Origin: CAWGXG01 sp963826505
GTDB lineage: Bacteria; Chloroflexota; Anaerolineae; Aggregatilineales; Aggregatilineaceae
Direction of reading: 5' to 3'
Assembly: GCA_963826505.1 (NCBI GenBank)
Contig: CAWGXG010000006.1
Location: forward strand, 434,001-498,000
Length of the DNA: 64,000 nucleotides
Shown: positions 16,980 through 25,836 of the stretch, in pieces
Position numbering within the stretch: the first letter of the stretch is position 1
Layout of the letters: every line of letters starts with the position of its first letter
Made by a program: the position numbers and the translations under genes
Notes under the pieces: model-generated
Told to the model about the DNA's origin: nothing
The model's input: the letters and a program-made list of their open reading frames with translations, nothing else
The model's database searches: none

Positions 16980-19451
16980 ATGACCGAAGAACCAACATCC
17001 ATCACCGCCTGGATCGCAAGCCAACCGATAGGCGCTGCGCTTCAACGCATCGGGTTGATCGCGGCTGGGGCGTATTTGCTACACCTGTTGTCGGTCGTAG
17101 CCTACCCGCCCGTCATCTATCGCGCGCCAGGTATGATCGTTGCGCTCTTGCTGTGCGGGATTCTCGGGTTTGGATTGATTCTCGCAGCGGGCTGGCAGGT
17201 GAGACCCGCCACGCGCTGGTTCATTCTGGCCGCCTATCTGCTCGGCGTCCTTATCATGGCCCTCAAATGGATCGCGACGACACCCTACAGCGATCTGGTT
17301 CAGGTCGACACGGCGCAGTATATGGACTTCGCTACCCGGCTGCTGCTGAAAGGGCGCAATCCCTACCAGTGGGATTACAGCGGAGTATTTAATCTCTACC
17401 GCACAGCGCAAACTGGCGGCACGCCGCGCCTGGATGGCGTCATGGCCATCAGCAGCTACCCCTATCCGGCCCTGTCATTTCTGCTGCTCATTCCGTTTCA
17501 TCTGGTTGGGTTACCCGGAGCATTCTTAGTCTCGTATATCGCGTTGGCGCTGCTGATGGTCGTCGTCTTCGTCAATGCCCCGAAGCCCATCCAACCCCTC
17601 GTCCTGATACCCTTCGTCGTCGGGACAGATTTCAACGAGATCGTGTCGATCGGCACCATGGATATCGTGTGGTGTTTGCTCCTGGTATGGATGATCGTGC
17701 GTTGGGACCAGCCGTTGTGGCGCGCGTTTTTGTTCGGGTTGGCGATTGCGTTCAAACAAAACGCATGGCTCATTGCGCCTTTTTTGCTGATCCGGCTATG
17801 GCGCGATGCTGAAGATTCAACAACGTCCCCCTGGGTTCGGCTCGCCCTGTTTGGAGCGATCAGCGGCGGTGTCTTTGCAGCGTTCAATATCCCGTTCATT
17901 ATGTGGAATCCACGCGCGTGGTTTGATGGCGTAGCGGTTAACGTTGGCTCTCCCCTGGTGATATTCAGCCAGGGAGGGTTGGCCAGCCTGAATCAGCTTG
18001 GGTTCGCGGCACTACCGAAGAATTACTACCTGTTGGTAATGCTGGTTGTGCTGGGGCTGCTCTTGCTTGCCTATTGGCGACACTACGCGTCCCTGCGTCA
18101 TACCTTATGGCTCATACCCGGCATCCTCTTATGGATGACCTACCGCAACATCAACGCCTACTGGCTTTACTGGATTTTCCCCGCCATCGCCGTGCTCAAG
18201 ATGATCACCGAAGAGAGAATTCCGCCCATACCAGAGCGCCGGGCCTGGCGTGTTACTCTGCTCACTTCTGCCGTGGTATGCGGCGCCGTGTTGGCAGCGG
18301 GCGTCTGGCTGGCGCAGAGCAAAGCGAGCATTGACATTCAGCCGCAGTACCCCCTTTACACAGAAAATGGGGTTGTGGATCGGGCGAAGGTCCTGGTCAC
18401 CAATAACACGGATCAGGAGCTGACGCCGCGTTTCTTTGTTCAACATCAGGACCAATACCTGAACCCGCTAGCCTGGGATATCCTCAACGGCCCCCTGACG
18501 CTGGCTTCCGGGCAGACGGCGCTCTACACGATCGCAACGCACCAGCGATCATACGGTTTCTTATTCCATGAGAACGCCCAGATTGTCGTCGCTGACGCGG
18601 GCGGGAATTACGATCTGCGCGCCGTAGCCCAGTTGAAACCCGACGTCTCCTACTTATGGCCGGAAGCGATCACCAACCCCAACTTCCAGTTGTGGGACAG
18701 CAACAGCAATGCGCCCAGCCATTGGCGACTGAACAGCGTTCCCGACTACGCCGCCACACTCTCACCTTTTGACCAGGATAATCGTATCGCCGTGCGCTTC
18801 TCGCTGGACACAACACAAACCGGTCGCGCCTGGGCCACGCTGCAAAACCAGGTTACGTTCCTATACAGGCCGTTCAACGTGTGGTTGTATTATGATCCTT
18901 CGCTGCTTGGTGCGTCAGAAGTCGCCTATGGGTTGGAGATCAGCGACGGCACGCACCAGGTGTGGGTGTTGTTTGGACCCAATCCTTACACGGGATCTGC
19001 TCCGGCAAACACCTATGTGATCCAGCACACCCTACCGGTAGCGACCTGGGTCCGCCAGGAGATCGATTTGCAGGCGCTCTATGCTGAGGCGGGATGGCCT
19101 CTCCCCCCGTTTGTCCCGACGGTTTTCAGGAACGTGGAGGCAGATTTCCAGTTGATCTGGCTGCGGCTGATGGTCACAGGTCGCAGTGACAGCGCCCAAC
19201 CTCTGGTCGCCGAGTTCGGCCCAATTGAACAAGACTATACGACCACGCCTCAAGATCGTATGGCCCAAATCCTGGACGATCCTGCGGCATACTACGTGCG
19301 GCTAGGCGAGACTTATGAACGCGACCGGAATTTCGATCGAGCCCAGGAGGCGTACGAGCAAGCGCTTGATTTCGAGCCAGACAACACGGCGGCGCTGGCG
19401 GCGATCGAACAGTTGAAAGCCCTGTCGAAAGTGAGCCTTTCCAATGATTGA
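16980..19451 (+). CDS. GT-C-like polytopic membrane protein with beta-sandwich and TPR domains (copy 1)
   Basis: An 823-residue protein from ATG 16980. Residues ~20-440 contain about ten membrane helices. The motif LLKGRNPYQWDYSG after the second or third helix resembles the GxxPY loop of GT87/DUF2029 mannosyltransferases, and AIAFKQNAWLIAPFLLIRLW resembles their later Lys/Gln-Pro helix. Residues ~445-770 are soluble and beta-rich (VLVTNNTDQELTPRFFVQ, YGLEISDGTHQVWVLFG), like a carbohydrate-binding module. Residues ~775-815 hold a TPR (YYVRLGETYERDRNFDRAQEAYEQAL). The gene overlaps the next by 8 bp and the next product has the same architecture, so they are tandem paralogues. A lipid-linked sugar transferase of the cell envelope is inferred; the substrate is unknown. 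Confidence 0.75.
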   Translation: MTEEPTSITAWIASQPIGAALQRIGLIAAGAYLLHLLSVVAYPPVIYRAPGMIVALLLCGILGFGLILAAGWQVRPATRWFILAAYLLGVLIMALKWIATTPYSDLVQVDTAQYMDFATRLLLKGRNPYQWDYSGVFNLYRTAQTGGTPRLDGVMAISSYPYPALSFLLLIPFHLVGLPGAFLVSYIALALLMVVVFVNAPKPIQPLVLIPFVVGTDFNEIVSIGTMDIVWCLLLVWMIVRWDQPLWRAFLFGLAIAFKQNAWLIAPFLLIRLWRDAEDSTTSPWVRLALFGAISGGVFAAFNIPFIMWNPRAWFDGVAVNVGSPLVIFSQGGLASLNQLGFAALPKNYYLLVMLVVLGLLLLAYWRHYASLRHTLWLIPGILLWMTYRNINAYWLYWIFPAIAVLKMITEERIPPIPERRAWRVTLLTSAVVCGAVLAAGVWLAQSKASIDIQPQYPLYTENGVVDRAKVLVTNNTDQELTPRFFVQHQDQYLNPLAWDILNGPLTLASGQTALYTIATHQRSYGFLFHENAQIVVADAGGNYDLRAVAQLKPDVSYLWPEAITNPNFQLWDSNSNAPSHWRLNSVPDYAATLSPFDQDNRIAVRFSLDTTQTGRAWATLQNQVTFLYRPFNVWLYYDPSLLGASEVAYGLEISDGTHQVWVLFGPNPYTGSAPANTYVIQHTLPVATWVRQEIDLQALYAEAGWPLPPFVPTVFRNVEADFQLIWLRLMVTGRSDSAQPLVAEFGPIEQDYTTTPQDRMAQILDDPAAYYVRLGETYERDRNFDRAQEAYEQALDFEPDNTAALAAIEQLKALSKVSLSND

Positions 19452-21975
19452 GCGCGCTGCGTCGCACCCACAAACGCTGCTTCTGCGGTTGGGCCTGTTT
19501 GGCACGACGATGGTTCTCTTTGCGCGCGCTTATGACCTGTGGATCTTCGGCCAGTCATCTTTGTATCCGGTCAGCCTGGCGCTGAGCTTTGCCGCCTGGG
19601 GCCTTGGCGCGCTGCTGGGATTGCTAGCTCTGAGCCGCACCCTCACGCCGCGCATGGCGTGGTTGGTGCTGGGCGGTTTGATCCTGGCGTTTCTGGCCTC
19701 GGCTTATCTCTACTGGCGGAACCGCTACCCGCTGATTACGCCCCGCACAGATAACGAAATGATCTCTGAATATGCGGTACAGATCTTGCGGCGGGGGCAG
19801 AATCCCTATGAGTGGAATCTTGCGGACTTTCGCCGCGTCTTTCACGATCAGCTCAATTTCACGGCATTTCTTGATGGGTCCATCCAGCGGCGAGTCACGT
19901 ATCCAGCCCTGCCGATGACCTTGCTCTATGTACTGGACAGCATTGGATTAGGCTCGGTCAAAGTGATCAGCGTGACAGCCCACATTTCGCTGTTGATTCT
20001 GCTGTTTGTCGGCAGCCCAGCCGCGTTCCGCCCAGTGATCCTGCTGCCCCTGTTCGCGCTCAAAGAGTTTACGTATTTTCCGCTGGGTGGATTACAAGAT
20101 GTGCTCTGGGGTGCCCTCATCGTCGGGATGATTCTGGCATGGAACCGGCCTGTGCTGCGCGCCGTGTTGTTTGGACTCGCCTGCAACTATCGCCAGCAGC
20201 CCTGGTTAATCGCGCCTTTCCTGGTGATTTATTTATGGTACACCTATCCCTCCCGGCGCGAGCGCGTGCGTGCCATCGCCGTGTTTGGCGGTATAAGTGC
20301 CGGCTTGTTCTTGATCTTCAATCTGCCATTTTTCATCTGGAATCCCAAAGCCTGGATTCTTGGGGCCGTTGAGCCGTCTTATGCGGCGTTCAACGTGTGG
20401 AGCCAGGGCATCGCGTCGCTGACCCAATTTGGATTCGTCGCATGGCCGAAAGCATTCTATTCCGTGCTCCAATTCTCGTTCTATGGCGCCGCGCTGTGGG
20501 TCTATTGGCGCCATCCTCGATCGTTCGGCCACGCCTTTTGGATTGTGCCTGGCATCTTTTTTTGGATCTATTATCGCGCTCTCACTAATTACTGGATTTA
20601 TTGGATTCCGCCTTTGCTACTGATGGTAGCCCGCGCGACAAACCCGCGTACCGCCTTGGACAGACTCCTTCCTGAACACCATAGGCGCTGGATGCCAACG
20701 GCGAGTTTGTGTGGTGCGCTAGCGGCCGTCAACATCGTGCTGGGGGCGGCGCTGTTGATGCGGGCTGATAGCGTTTCCGCCCATTACAATCTGCCGATCC
20801 TGACGACCTCGGGTTCCGAAAGCGCCCAGGTGTTGAAGCTGGAGCTGGAGGTTACCAATCACAGCGACACGTTATTCGAACCACGCTTTTCCGTCCAACA
20901 GGAGCAACCTTACCCCTGGCAGATCGAAAGCGGGCCTATCAGCCTGGAACCTGGGGAGTCAGGCACCTATGTGATTTCCGCGGGGTATCCGGCTGTTCAA
21001 TTTTCGGTACACGATGGGGCCCAGATTGTGGTCACCGATGCCGGAGAGAATTATGCGCTGCGGAATATCCTGAACATTCCATCGGATGCAACCTTCAGCG
21101 ATCCAGATCGGATCGTGAATCCGCGTTATGAATTCTGGACAGAAACCAATGTAATCCCCACGGGCTGGACATTCCAGAGTCTCCCAAGCGCAGCGGCAGC
21201 GATCGCGATGGCCCCCATTGACGGACGGGACGCGCTTATACTTGAGACGGACTCGCGCACCATTCTGCGGCTGAGCCAGACTATCACATTGCCTGACGCT
21301 TTCGATCTGTGGATTTACCCGACGCGGCCCGTCGTTTCGCCCGACGGTGGTTATGCTTATGGCCTTGAGTTGACGGCAGGCAGCAACCGGCTCTGGGTGC
21401 TGTTTGGAGATGCGGACACCTATGGCATTCTGGACGATCAAGCGGCCTATATCGTCATGCCAGCTCCGCTCAATACTTGGTCGCGGCAGCATATCGAAAT
21501 AGCTGCATTGTTCGAGCGTCTGGGGTGGGCCATCCCGCCGTTAACCATGCGCACCGCCAATTCGCTCAGCTACCCGGCCCGGCAGATCACGTTGAGCCTG
21601 TTGTTGGCAGCGCCGGGCCATGACCATGCGACGGCCGTTTTCGGTCCCATCGAACAATCCAATCCCCAGCGCATCGGCTCGACCGATTACCTGGAACAAG
21701 CCCTGAACGACCCCGGCGGCTATTACGTTGGCCTGGGTGTCAATTACCTGCACAATCGCAACTTCGATCTCGCCCTGAAAGCATTTGATACCGCCAGAGG
21801 TTACGATCCGGAATCTTCCGAGGCGTGGTTTGGATTGAGCCAGACGTACCTGTGGCAGGGCAATTGGGACGCCGCGATGCAAGCGTATCAGCAGAGCATC
21901 AAACTAGGTTACCCTCAACCGGAGCAATTTTACGAGATATGGACGGAAGCCCAATCGTCAAAGTCAACTCAATAA
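19444..21975 (+). CDS. GT-C-like polytopic membrane protein with beta-sandwich and TPR domains (copy 2)
   Basis: An 843-residue paralogue of the preceding protein with the same order: membrane helices (~10-430), beta-sandwich (~450-770) and TPR (~780-840, two repeats: YYVGLGVNYLHNRNFDLALKAF and AWFGLSQTYLWQGNWDAAMQAY). Matching landmarks include ILRRGQNPYEWNLADF for the GxxPY loop, ACNYRQQPWLIAPFLVIYLW, NLPFFIWNPKAWILGAV, and YGLELTAGSNRLWVLFG. Divergence between copies is substantial, so the duplication is not recent. The ATG at 19444 lies inside the end of copy 1, indicating translational coupling and possibly a heteromeric partnership. Function inferred as for copy 1. Confidence 0.75.
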   Translation: MIERAASHPQTLLLRLGLFGTTMVLFARAYDLWIFGQSSLYPVSLALSFAAWGLGALLGLLALSRTLTPRMAWLVLGGLILAFLASAYLYWRNRYPLITPRTDNEMISEYAVQILRRGQNPYEWNLADFRRVFHDQLNFTAFLDGSIQRRVTYPALPMTLLYVLDSIGLGSVKVISVTAHISLLILLFVGSPAAFRPVILLPLFALKEFTYFPLGGLQDVLWGALIVGMILAWNRPVLRAVLFGLACNYRQQPWLIAPFLVIYLWYTYPSRRERVRAIAVFGGISAGLFLIFNLPFFIWNPKAWILGAVEPSYAAFNVWSQGIASLTQFGFVAWPKAFYSVLQFSFYGAALWVYWRHPRSFGHAFWIVPGIFFWIYYRALTNYWIYWIPPLLLMVARATNPRTALDRLLPEHHRRWMPTASLCGALAAVNIVLGAALLMRADSVSAHYNLPILTTSGSESAQVLKLELEVTNHSDTLFEPRFSVQQEQPYPWQIESGPISLEPGESGTYVISAGYPAVQFSVHDGAQIVVTDAGENYALRNILNIPSDATFSDPDRIVNPRYEFWTETNVIPTGWTFQSLPSAAAAIAMAPIDGRDALILETDSRTILRLSQTITLPDAFDLWIYPTRPVVSPDGGYAYGLELTAGSNRLWVLFGDADTYGILDDQAAYIVMPAPLNTWSRQHIEIAALFERLGWAIPPLTMRTANSLSYPARQITLSLLLAAPGHDHATAVFGPIEQSNPQRIGSTDYLEQALNDPGGYYVGLGVNYLHNRNFDLALKAFDTARGYDPESSEAWFGLSQTYLWQGNWDAAMQAYQQSIKLGYPQPEQFYEIWTEAQSSKSTQ

Positions 21976-22060
21976 TAGCGATATGTTAGATGATATTAAC
22001 GCTTCTTTATTGTATGTCTAAACAACGTTTTTTATAATTGCCCTGAAAGAGTCTTTTTGC

Positions 22061-22089
22061 TTGCAAGGTTCAATTTTCAATACTATACT
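22061..22089 (+). promoter_or_regulatory. Sigma-70-like promoter before the small secreted gene
   Basis: TTGCAA (22061-22066) and TATACT (22084-22089) have an ideal 17-bp spacing in an AT-rich stretch, 151 bp before the start at 22240. It is one of the best promoter matches in the window. Confidence 0.6.
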
Positions 22090-22239
22090 GTTTCAGGTTG
22101 ACTGAAAATAACAACGAAGAATCGTAATTGAGACGTGCGCGGTTGAGCAAAAACATCGCAGTCGGGTACAGGAAAGAGGCTCACGATCAACTGCGTTACG
22201 CCGAACCGTCATTTCAATAATCTCAAAGGAGAAAGTCGT

Positions 22240-22680
22240 ATGTCGAAGAAAAGTTGGGTAGCGCTCATTGCGCTGGTGGGAATATTAGCGTTATCCGTCG
22301 CTTGGGGGCTGCCATACGGCCGACTCAACTGGGTCGATAAGGTGTTCGCTCAGGTGTACGGCGAAACCGAAACCGAGAGTGGGCCGGTGTATTTGGCGGA
22401 CGGCAGCCTGGCGTTTGAGTCTGCCATCGGGGCAAAAACAGTTATGGCCTGCCCCTACTTCTTGCAGTCATTTACGACCGGTGCATTCATCAGGTACCGT
22501 TAGTCACGGTTCCTGCGGATAAGAGCCTGCGGAGTCACCGGCATTGACGCAACCGGCCAGTTTTACCAGGTCGTTCCGTTGGGCGCACCGCTGCGCTTGT
22601 GGATGGAAGTGGAATGTCTGGGCACAAATCCCGAGTTGCCCTGGTATGATACTCCTCTGCCCACCAATGTGATTGGCTGA
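22240..22680 (+). CDS. Small secreted protein, two compensating frameshifts
   Basis: ATG 22240 is preceded by AAAGGAGAAAG. The first frame gives a signal-peptide-like N-terminus (SWVALIALVGILALSVAWG) and ends at an apparent TAG at 22501. The coding sense does not end there: the next frame reads VPLVTVPADKSLR from 22494, and near 22533 the first frame resumes as VTGIDATGQFYQVVPLG, ending in TPLPTNVIG with TGA at 22680. One missing base near 22494 and one extra near 22533 restore a single 146-residue product. It has two or three cysteines and no recognised domain. A strong promoter and a downstream hairpin frame it as an independent unit between envelope glycosylation genes. Function unknown. 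Confidence 0.6.
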
Positions 22681-22695
22681 TCACTGCTGAATTGA

Positions 22696-22754
22696 GAGTC
22701 AGGTGATGGTTACAGCACGCCCCCTTGACTGGGGCGTGTTTCATCGCCTGACTC
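22696..22754 (+). terminator. Two-part stem-loop terminator after the small secreted gene
   Basis: GAGTCAGGTGATG (22696-22708) pairs with CATCGCCTGACTC (22742-22754) with one G-T pair. Inside it CACGCCCC (22716-22723) pairs perfectly with GGGGCGTG (22731-22738), followed by TTT. The position just after the stop at 22680 fits a terminator; the sequence then leads directly to the next gene. Confidence 0.65.
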
Positions 22755-22770
22755 CCTGTAGCACACCCTG

Positions 22771-24297
22771 ATGACAAAACTCCTCAAGAATAGTTGGTTC
22801 CAACAGGTATCACTTTTTACGGTGGTACTGGTTATTTTGCTGCGCACGATGGCACCGACATTCTACAATTTCGACAGCGTAGAGCTAACGATTGGTGCGG
22901 CCAAGCTCGACCTCGTTCATAGCCCTGGCTATCCCATATTCTTGTTGATCGGGCATGTGTTTTCGTTGTTGCCAGTTGGCGACATCGGGTTTTGCGTTAA
23001 CCTCTTCTCGGCCATAAGTCTGGCGCTAACGGCCCCACTCTTGTGGAGTGCACTGTCACGCTTGCTAGGGGATCGCCGGATCGCCCTGATCAGCACACTG
23101 TTGTTTATCTGGTCGTACTATGTGTGGCAAGCTGGGGTCGTCGCTGAGGTCTACGCGCCCCAATTGTTGACGCTGGCCCTATGCGCGGCTCAGATCGCAT
23201 GGGTGTATAAGACGAAGCCCATCCGTACTGCCCCTGCTCTGATCCTCGGGGGGCTGTTCGGGCTGGCTGTTGCCACCAGCCCATCCTCCGTACTGTTTGC
23301 GCCCGGTCTTATCCTGGCCTATCGGCGCTTGCGCATCCCCTGGCGCACAAGCGCACTGGCCGGGCTGGGAGCCTTGCTGGTGTTTGCCTGTTCGCTGTTG
23401 TACTTCCCGATCCAGGCGAACCGCCCCCACGCGCTCAATCTTGCCGGGGAATACAATTCGCAAGGCGAATTCGAAGCCGTCGACTTGCAGACTGGTTCGG
23501 GCTTGTGGTGGATGATCAGCGGCAAGCAATTCAATTCATTGTTTTTTGAAAACGGGGTTTTACCCTCAACCCAGCAAATCGGTGACACGCTCGTATGGCT
23601 GTGGGGAAATTTTCTTGGCGTGGGCGCAGTCCTGGGGCTGGTCGGCCTGGTGGCGATGGGCCGCGAGGACCGGGCATTACTGATTACGTGGCTGGTCTTC
23701 TTTGTGCCGTATACATACTTCTTCACCACCTACGGCGCGCCCGACCGGGACACCATGATGGGGCCGACCTATCTGCTGTGGGCCATTCCGCTGGGCGCAG
23801 GCTTGAAGTGGCTGGTCACCACCTTGGAGATGCAAAACAAAGCCGTTCTGCTGCTTATCCTGCCAGTTTTCGTGTTGGTGATCAACTACCCCCTGGTCGA
23901 CCTGAGCAGGGACACCAGCGTTCGCGATCGTTCCGAGCAAGTGATCGTTGCACTGCCGAAGAATGCCATCGTGTTGGGCGTCTGGTGGGACATTGTGCCG
24001 CTGCAATACCTCCAGATCATTGAACGTCAGCGCCCAGATGTCACGCTCTATAATCTGTTCTTGTTCAAGAAGAAGAATCTTCGCCCATACCTCGACACAC
24101 AGTTGGCCACGTCTGATACGCCGATTGTATTTCTGGGATCGTATGGCGAAAACTACATCGACGAAAACTACTATCGCCTGGTGCTGGTATGGAATGATCT
24201 CGCGCAATCTCGTCTGAATGATGTCGAAACAGGTATTTTTCAGGTCGAGGTATGCTGGCCGGATTGCCCTCCTCCAGCTCCTCCTGCGACGAACTGA
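22771..24297 (+). CDS. DUF2723 (TMEM260-like) membrane glycosyltransferase
   Basis: A 508-residue polytopic membrane protein with about ten helices. The N-terminal loop FYNFDSVELTIGAAKLDLVHSPGYPIFLLIGHVF is the DUF2723 signature, with acidic residues D35 and E38 and the HSPGYP turn; ...YVWQAGVVAEVYAPQLL follows after helix 3. DUF2723 proteins are GT-C-fold enzymes related to the O-mannosyltransferase TMEM260. A role in protein or glycan mannosylation at the outer membrane face is therefore inferred. The C-terminal ~130 residues are soluble. No good ribosome-binding site is visible before ATG 22771. It closes the envelope-glycosylation cluster. Confidence 0.85.
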   Translation: MTKLLKNSWFQQVSLFTVVLVILLRTMAPTFYNFDSVELTIGAAKLDLVHSPGYPIFLLIGHVFSLLPVGDIGFCVNLFSAISLALTAPLLWSALSRLLGDRRIALISTLLFIWSYYVWQAGVVAEVYAPQLLTLALCAAQIAWVYKTKPIRTAPALILGGLFGLAVATSPSSVLFAPGLILAYRRLRIPWRTSALAGLGALLVFACSLLYFPIQANRPHALNLAGEYNSQGEFEAVDLQTGSGLWWMISGKQFNSLFFENGVLPSTQQIGDTLVWLWGNFLGVGAVLGLVGLVAMGREDRALLITWLVFFVPYTYFFTTYGAPDRDTMMGPTYLLWAIPLGAGLKWLVTTLEMQNKAVLLLILPVFVLVINYPLVDLSRDTSVRDRSEQVIVALPKNAIVLGVWWDIVPLQYLQIIERQRPDVTLYNLFLFKKKNLRPYLDTQLATSDTPIVFLGSYGENYIDENYYRLVLVWNDLAQSRLNDVETGIFQVEVCWPDCPPPAPPATN

Positions 24298-24534
24298 AGA
24301 TACAGTCGCCCCGCAACGCGGTTGCACCCGCTGAAACAGCTTGCAGTCAGTGTCTTTCGCCAAGGGTCGCGCTGCGGGTCGGGCTATCCCCAGACGTCGT
24401 GCGCTTGCCCCGCGTACGAGGGCGTTACCTTTTGGCCCGGCCACTTCTACATGCTCCCCTACCCGTTTTTCCCGTGCAACCGCATCCCAAATGCCTCAAA
24501 ACATTAAGGTCCGGTAAAACATCTTCAAAATTGC
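24298..24534. other. Intergenic stretch without a convincing gene
   Basis: Between the DUF2723 stop and the regulator promoter both strands carry only short open frames with no start context or recognisable product. No hairpin with a T-run was found. I see nothing supportable here. Confidence 0.5.
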
Positions 24535-24564
24535 TTGACTTGTCTGTCACAACCGTGCTATGCT
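24535..24564 (+). promoter_or_regulatory. Promoter of the GntR regulator / sugar locus
   Basis: TTGACT (24535-24540) and TATGCT (24559-24564) are 18 bp apart, 55 bp before the regulator start. The expected transcription start falls just before the palindrome at 24574. Confidence 0.65.
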
Positions 24565-24573
24565 GAAACTGAG

Positions 24574-24587
24574 CTTGTCCGGACAAG
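24574..24587. promoter_or_regulatory. Perfect palindromic operator CTTGTCCGGACAAG with flanking half-sites
   Basis: A perfect 14-bp palindrome directly downstream of the -10 box. Extra half-sites flank it: CTTGTC at 24539-24544, overlapping the -35 box, and GACAAG at 24592-24597. AraR-type GntR/LacI chimeric regulators bind TTGTnCGnACAA-like palindromes, so autoregulation by the adjacent regulator is likely. Position over the start region argues for repression. Confidence 0.65.
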
Positions 24588-24618
24588 ACGTGACAAGTTT
24601 AATTTTGGGTGTGAAACT

Positions 24619-25761
24619 ATGTTTAAGATTTCTAAAAACAGCCCAATTCCTCTACATACACAACTGCTTAACGAACTCCGGCACGCCATTCTCAGCGGAA
24701 AGCTGAAGCCTCACGAACAACTGCCCGGGGAATACGCGCTGATCACACAACTTAAGGTCAGCCGGTCCACCGTGCAGCGCGCCTGGCAAACCGCCCAGGA
24801 CGAAGGGTTGATCTACCGCGTCCCCGCGAAGGGCACGTTCGTCAGTGAGCCGACCAGCACCTCATCTGCGACTCGTTTTGTAGGCTGTATTGTGGCGGAG
24901 TTCCGCTATACGTTCGACGGCAGTTTGCTGAACGGGGCCGAAGAGTTGCTGCGCGCCAAAGGGTATCGCCTCCTGTTCGCCCAAAGCGAACGACGTCTGG
25001 AAGAAGAAAATCGCCTGATCCGCAGTATGTGCGAAGAGGGTGTGGCCGGAATCCTGCTCTGGCCGGTGGCCGAGAACGCCAAAGAGCGCTTTGTAACCAA
25101 TCCGTCATGTTCTGTGCCGATCGTGCTACTGGATCGCCCGGTATCCAAGGCACATCTCCCCTGCATCACCAGCCAGAATTACGAGGGCGGTCTGCAAGCG
25201 ATGCATTACCTCTTGGAGAGGGGGCACCAATCGATCGCGTTTGCGGCGTGGCCCCCGCTGGACTTGCTGCCCGTCGCCGAACGCGCCAGGGCCTATCGCG
25301 ACGCGATGGAAAACGCAGGGCTGAAGCCGCGTCCTATGATCCAGCTTGGCGAACCCGTCGAAGCGGTCAACTACCGGCGTTACGCCAAAGAGGCCCACGA
25401 AGACGTAGCCTATTTGACTGCCGTGTTATGCGAACCGGATCGTCCCACCGCCATTTTCGCAATGAACGATTTGTTAGCCCTGCTGGTGCTGCGTGCGGCG
25501 GATCAGGCCGGGCTGCGAGTGCCCCAGGACATTTCCGTCATCGGCTTTGATAACCTGGAACTCACCGAAAGCGTCACACCTACTCTGACCACGGTGGCTC
25601 AAAACACCGCGCTGATTGGGCGAGAAGCGGTTCGGCGTCTGCTGGCCATGATCGAGGGCGAACCGCCGCAAGCGATCTTCACCTCGCTGCCAACCCGCTT
25701 GATCATTCGCGAATCGACAGCTATTCCACCTGTGCAATCTGGTACGTCCGAAAGGAGGTGA
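24619..25761 (+). CDS. GntR-HTH / LacI-type ligand-binding transcriptional regulator (AraR architecture)
   Basis: A 380-residue regulator. Residues 1-75 are a GntR winged HTH (PIPLHTQLLNELRHAILSGKL, then LPGEYALITQLKVSRSTVQRAW, then GLIYRVPAKGTFV). Residues ~85-370 are a periplasmic-binding-protein fold of the LacI type (FVGCIVAEF, GVAGILLWPV, IVLLDRPV, GHQSIAFAAWPP, TAIFAMNDLLALLVLRAADQAGLRVPQDISVIGFDN). This combination is that of AraR. ATG 24619 is chosen because the HTH follows immediately; upstream in-frame codons would include the operator. It precedes a carbohydrate ABC transporter and mannosidase genes, so the effector is probably a mannoside or mannose derivative (inference). Confidence 0.88.
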   Translation: MFKISKNSPIPLHTQLLNELRHAILSGKLKPHEQLPGEYALITQLKVSRSTVQRAWQTAQDEGLIYRVPAKGTFVSEPTSTSSATRFVGCIVAEFRYTFDGSLLNGAEELLRAKGYRLLFAQSERRLEEENRLIRSMCEEGVAGILLWPVAENAKERFVTNPSCSVPIVLLDRPVSKAHLPCITSQNYEGGLQAMHYLLERGHQSIAFAAWPPLDLLPVAERARAYRDAMENAGLKPRPMIQLGEPVEAVNYRRYAKEAHEDVAYLTAVLCEPDRPTAIFAMNDLLALLVLRAADQAGLRVPQDISVIGFDNLELTESVTPTLTTVAQNTALIGREAVRRLLAMIEGEPPQAIFTSLPTRLIIRESTAIPPVQSGTSERR

Positions 25762-25836
25762 GGTCTTCTCGGCTGTATATGCGCGTGGCTTGTACATCAC
25801 CAACTCTTTCGAGAAACTTCTAGGAGGAACAAATCC

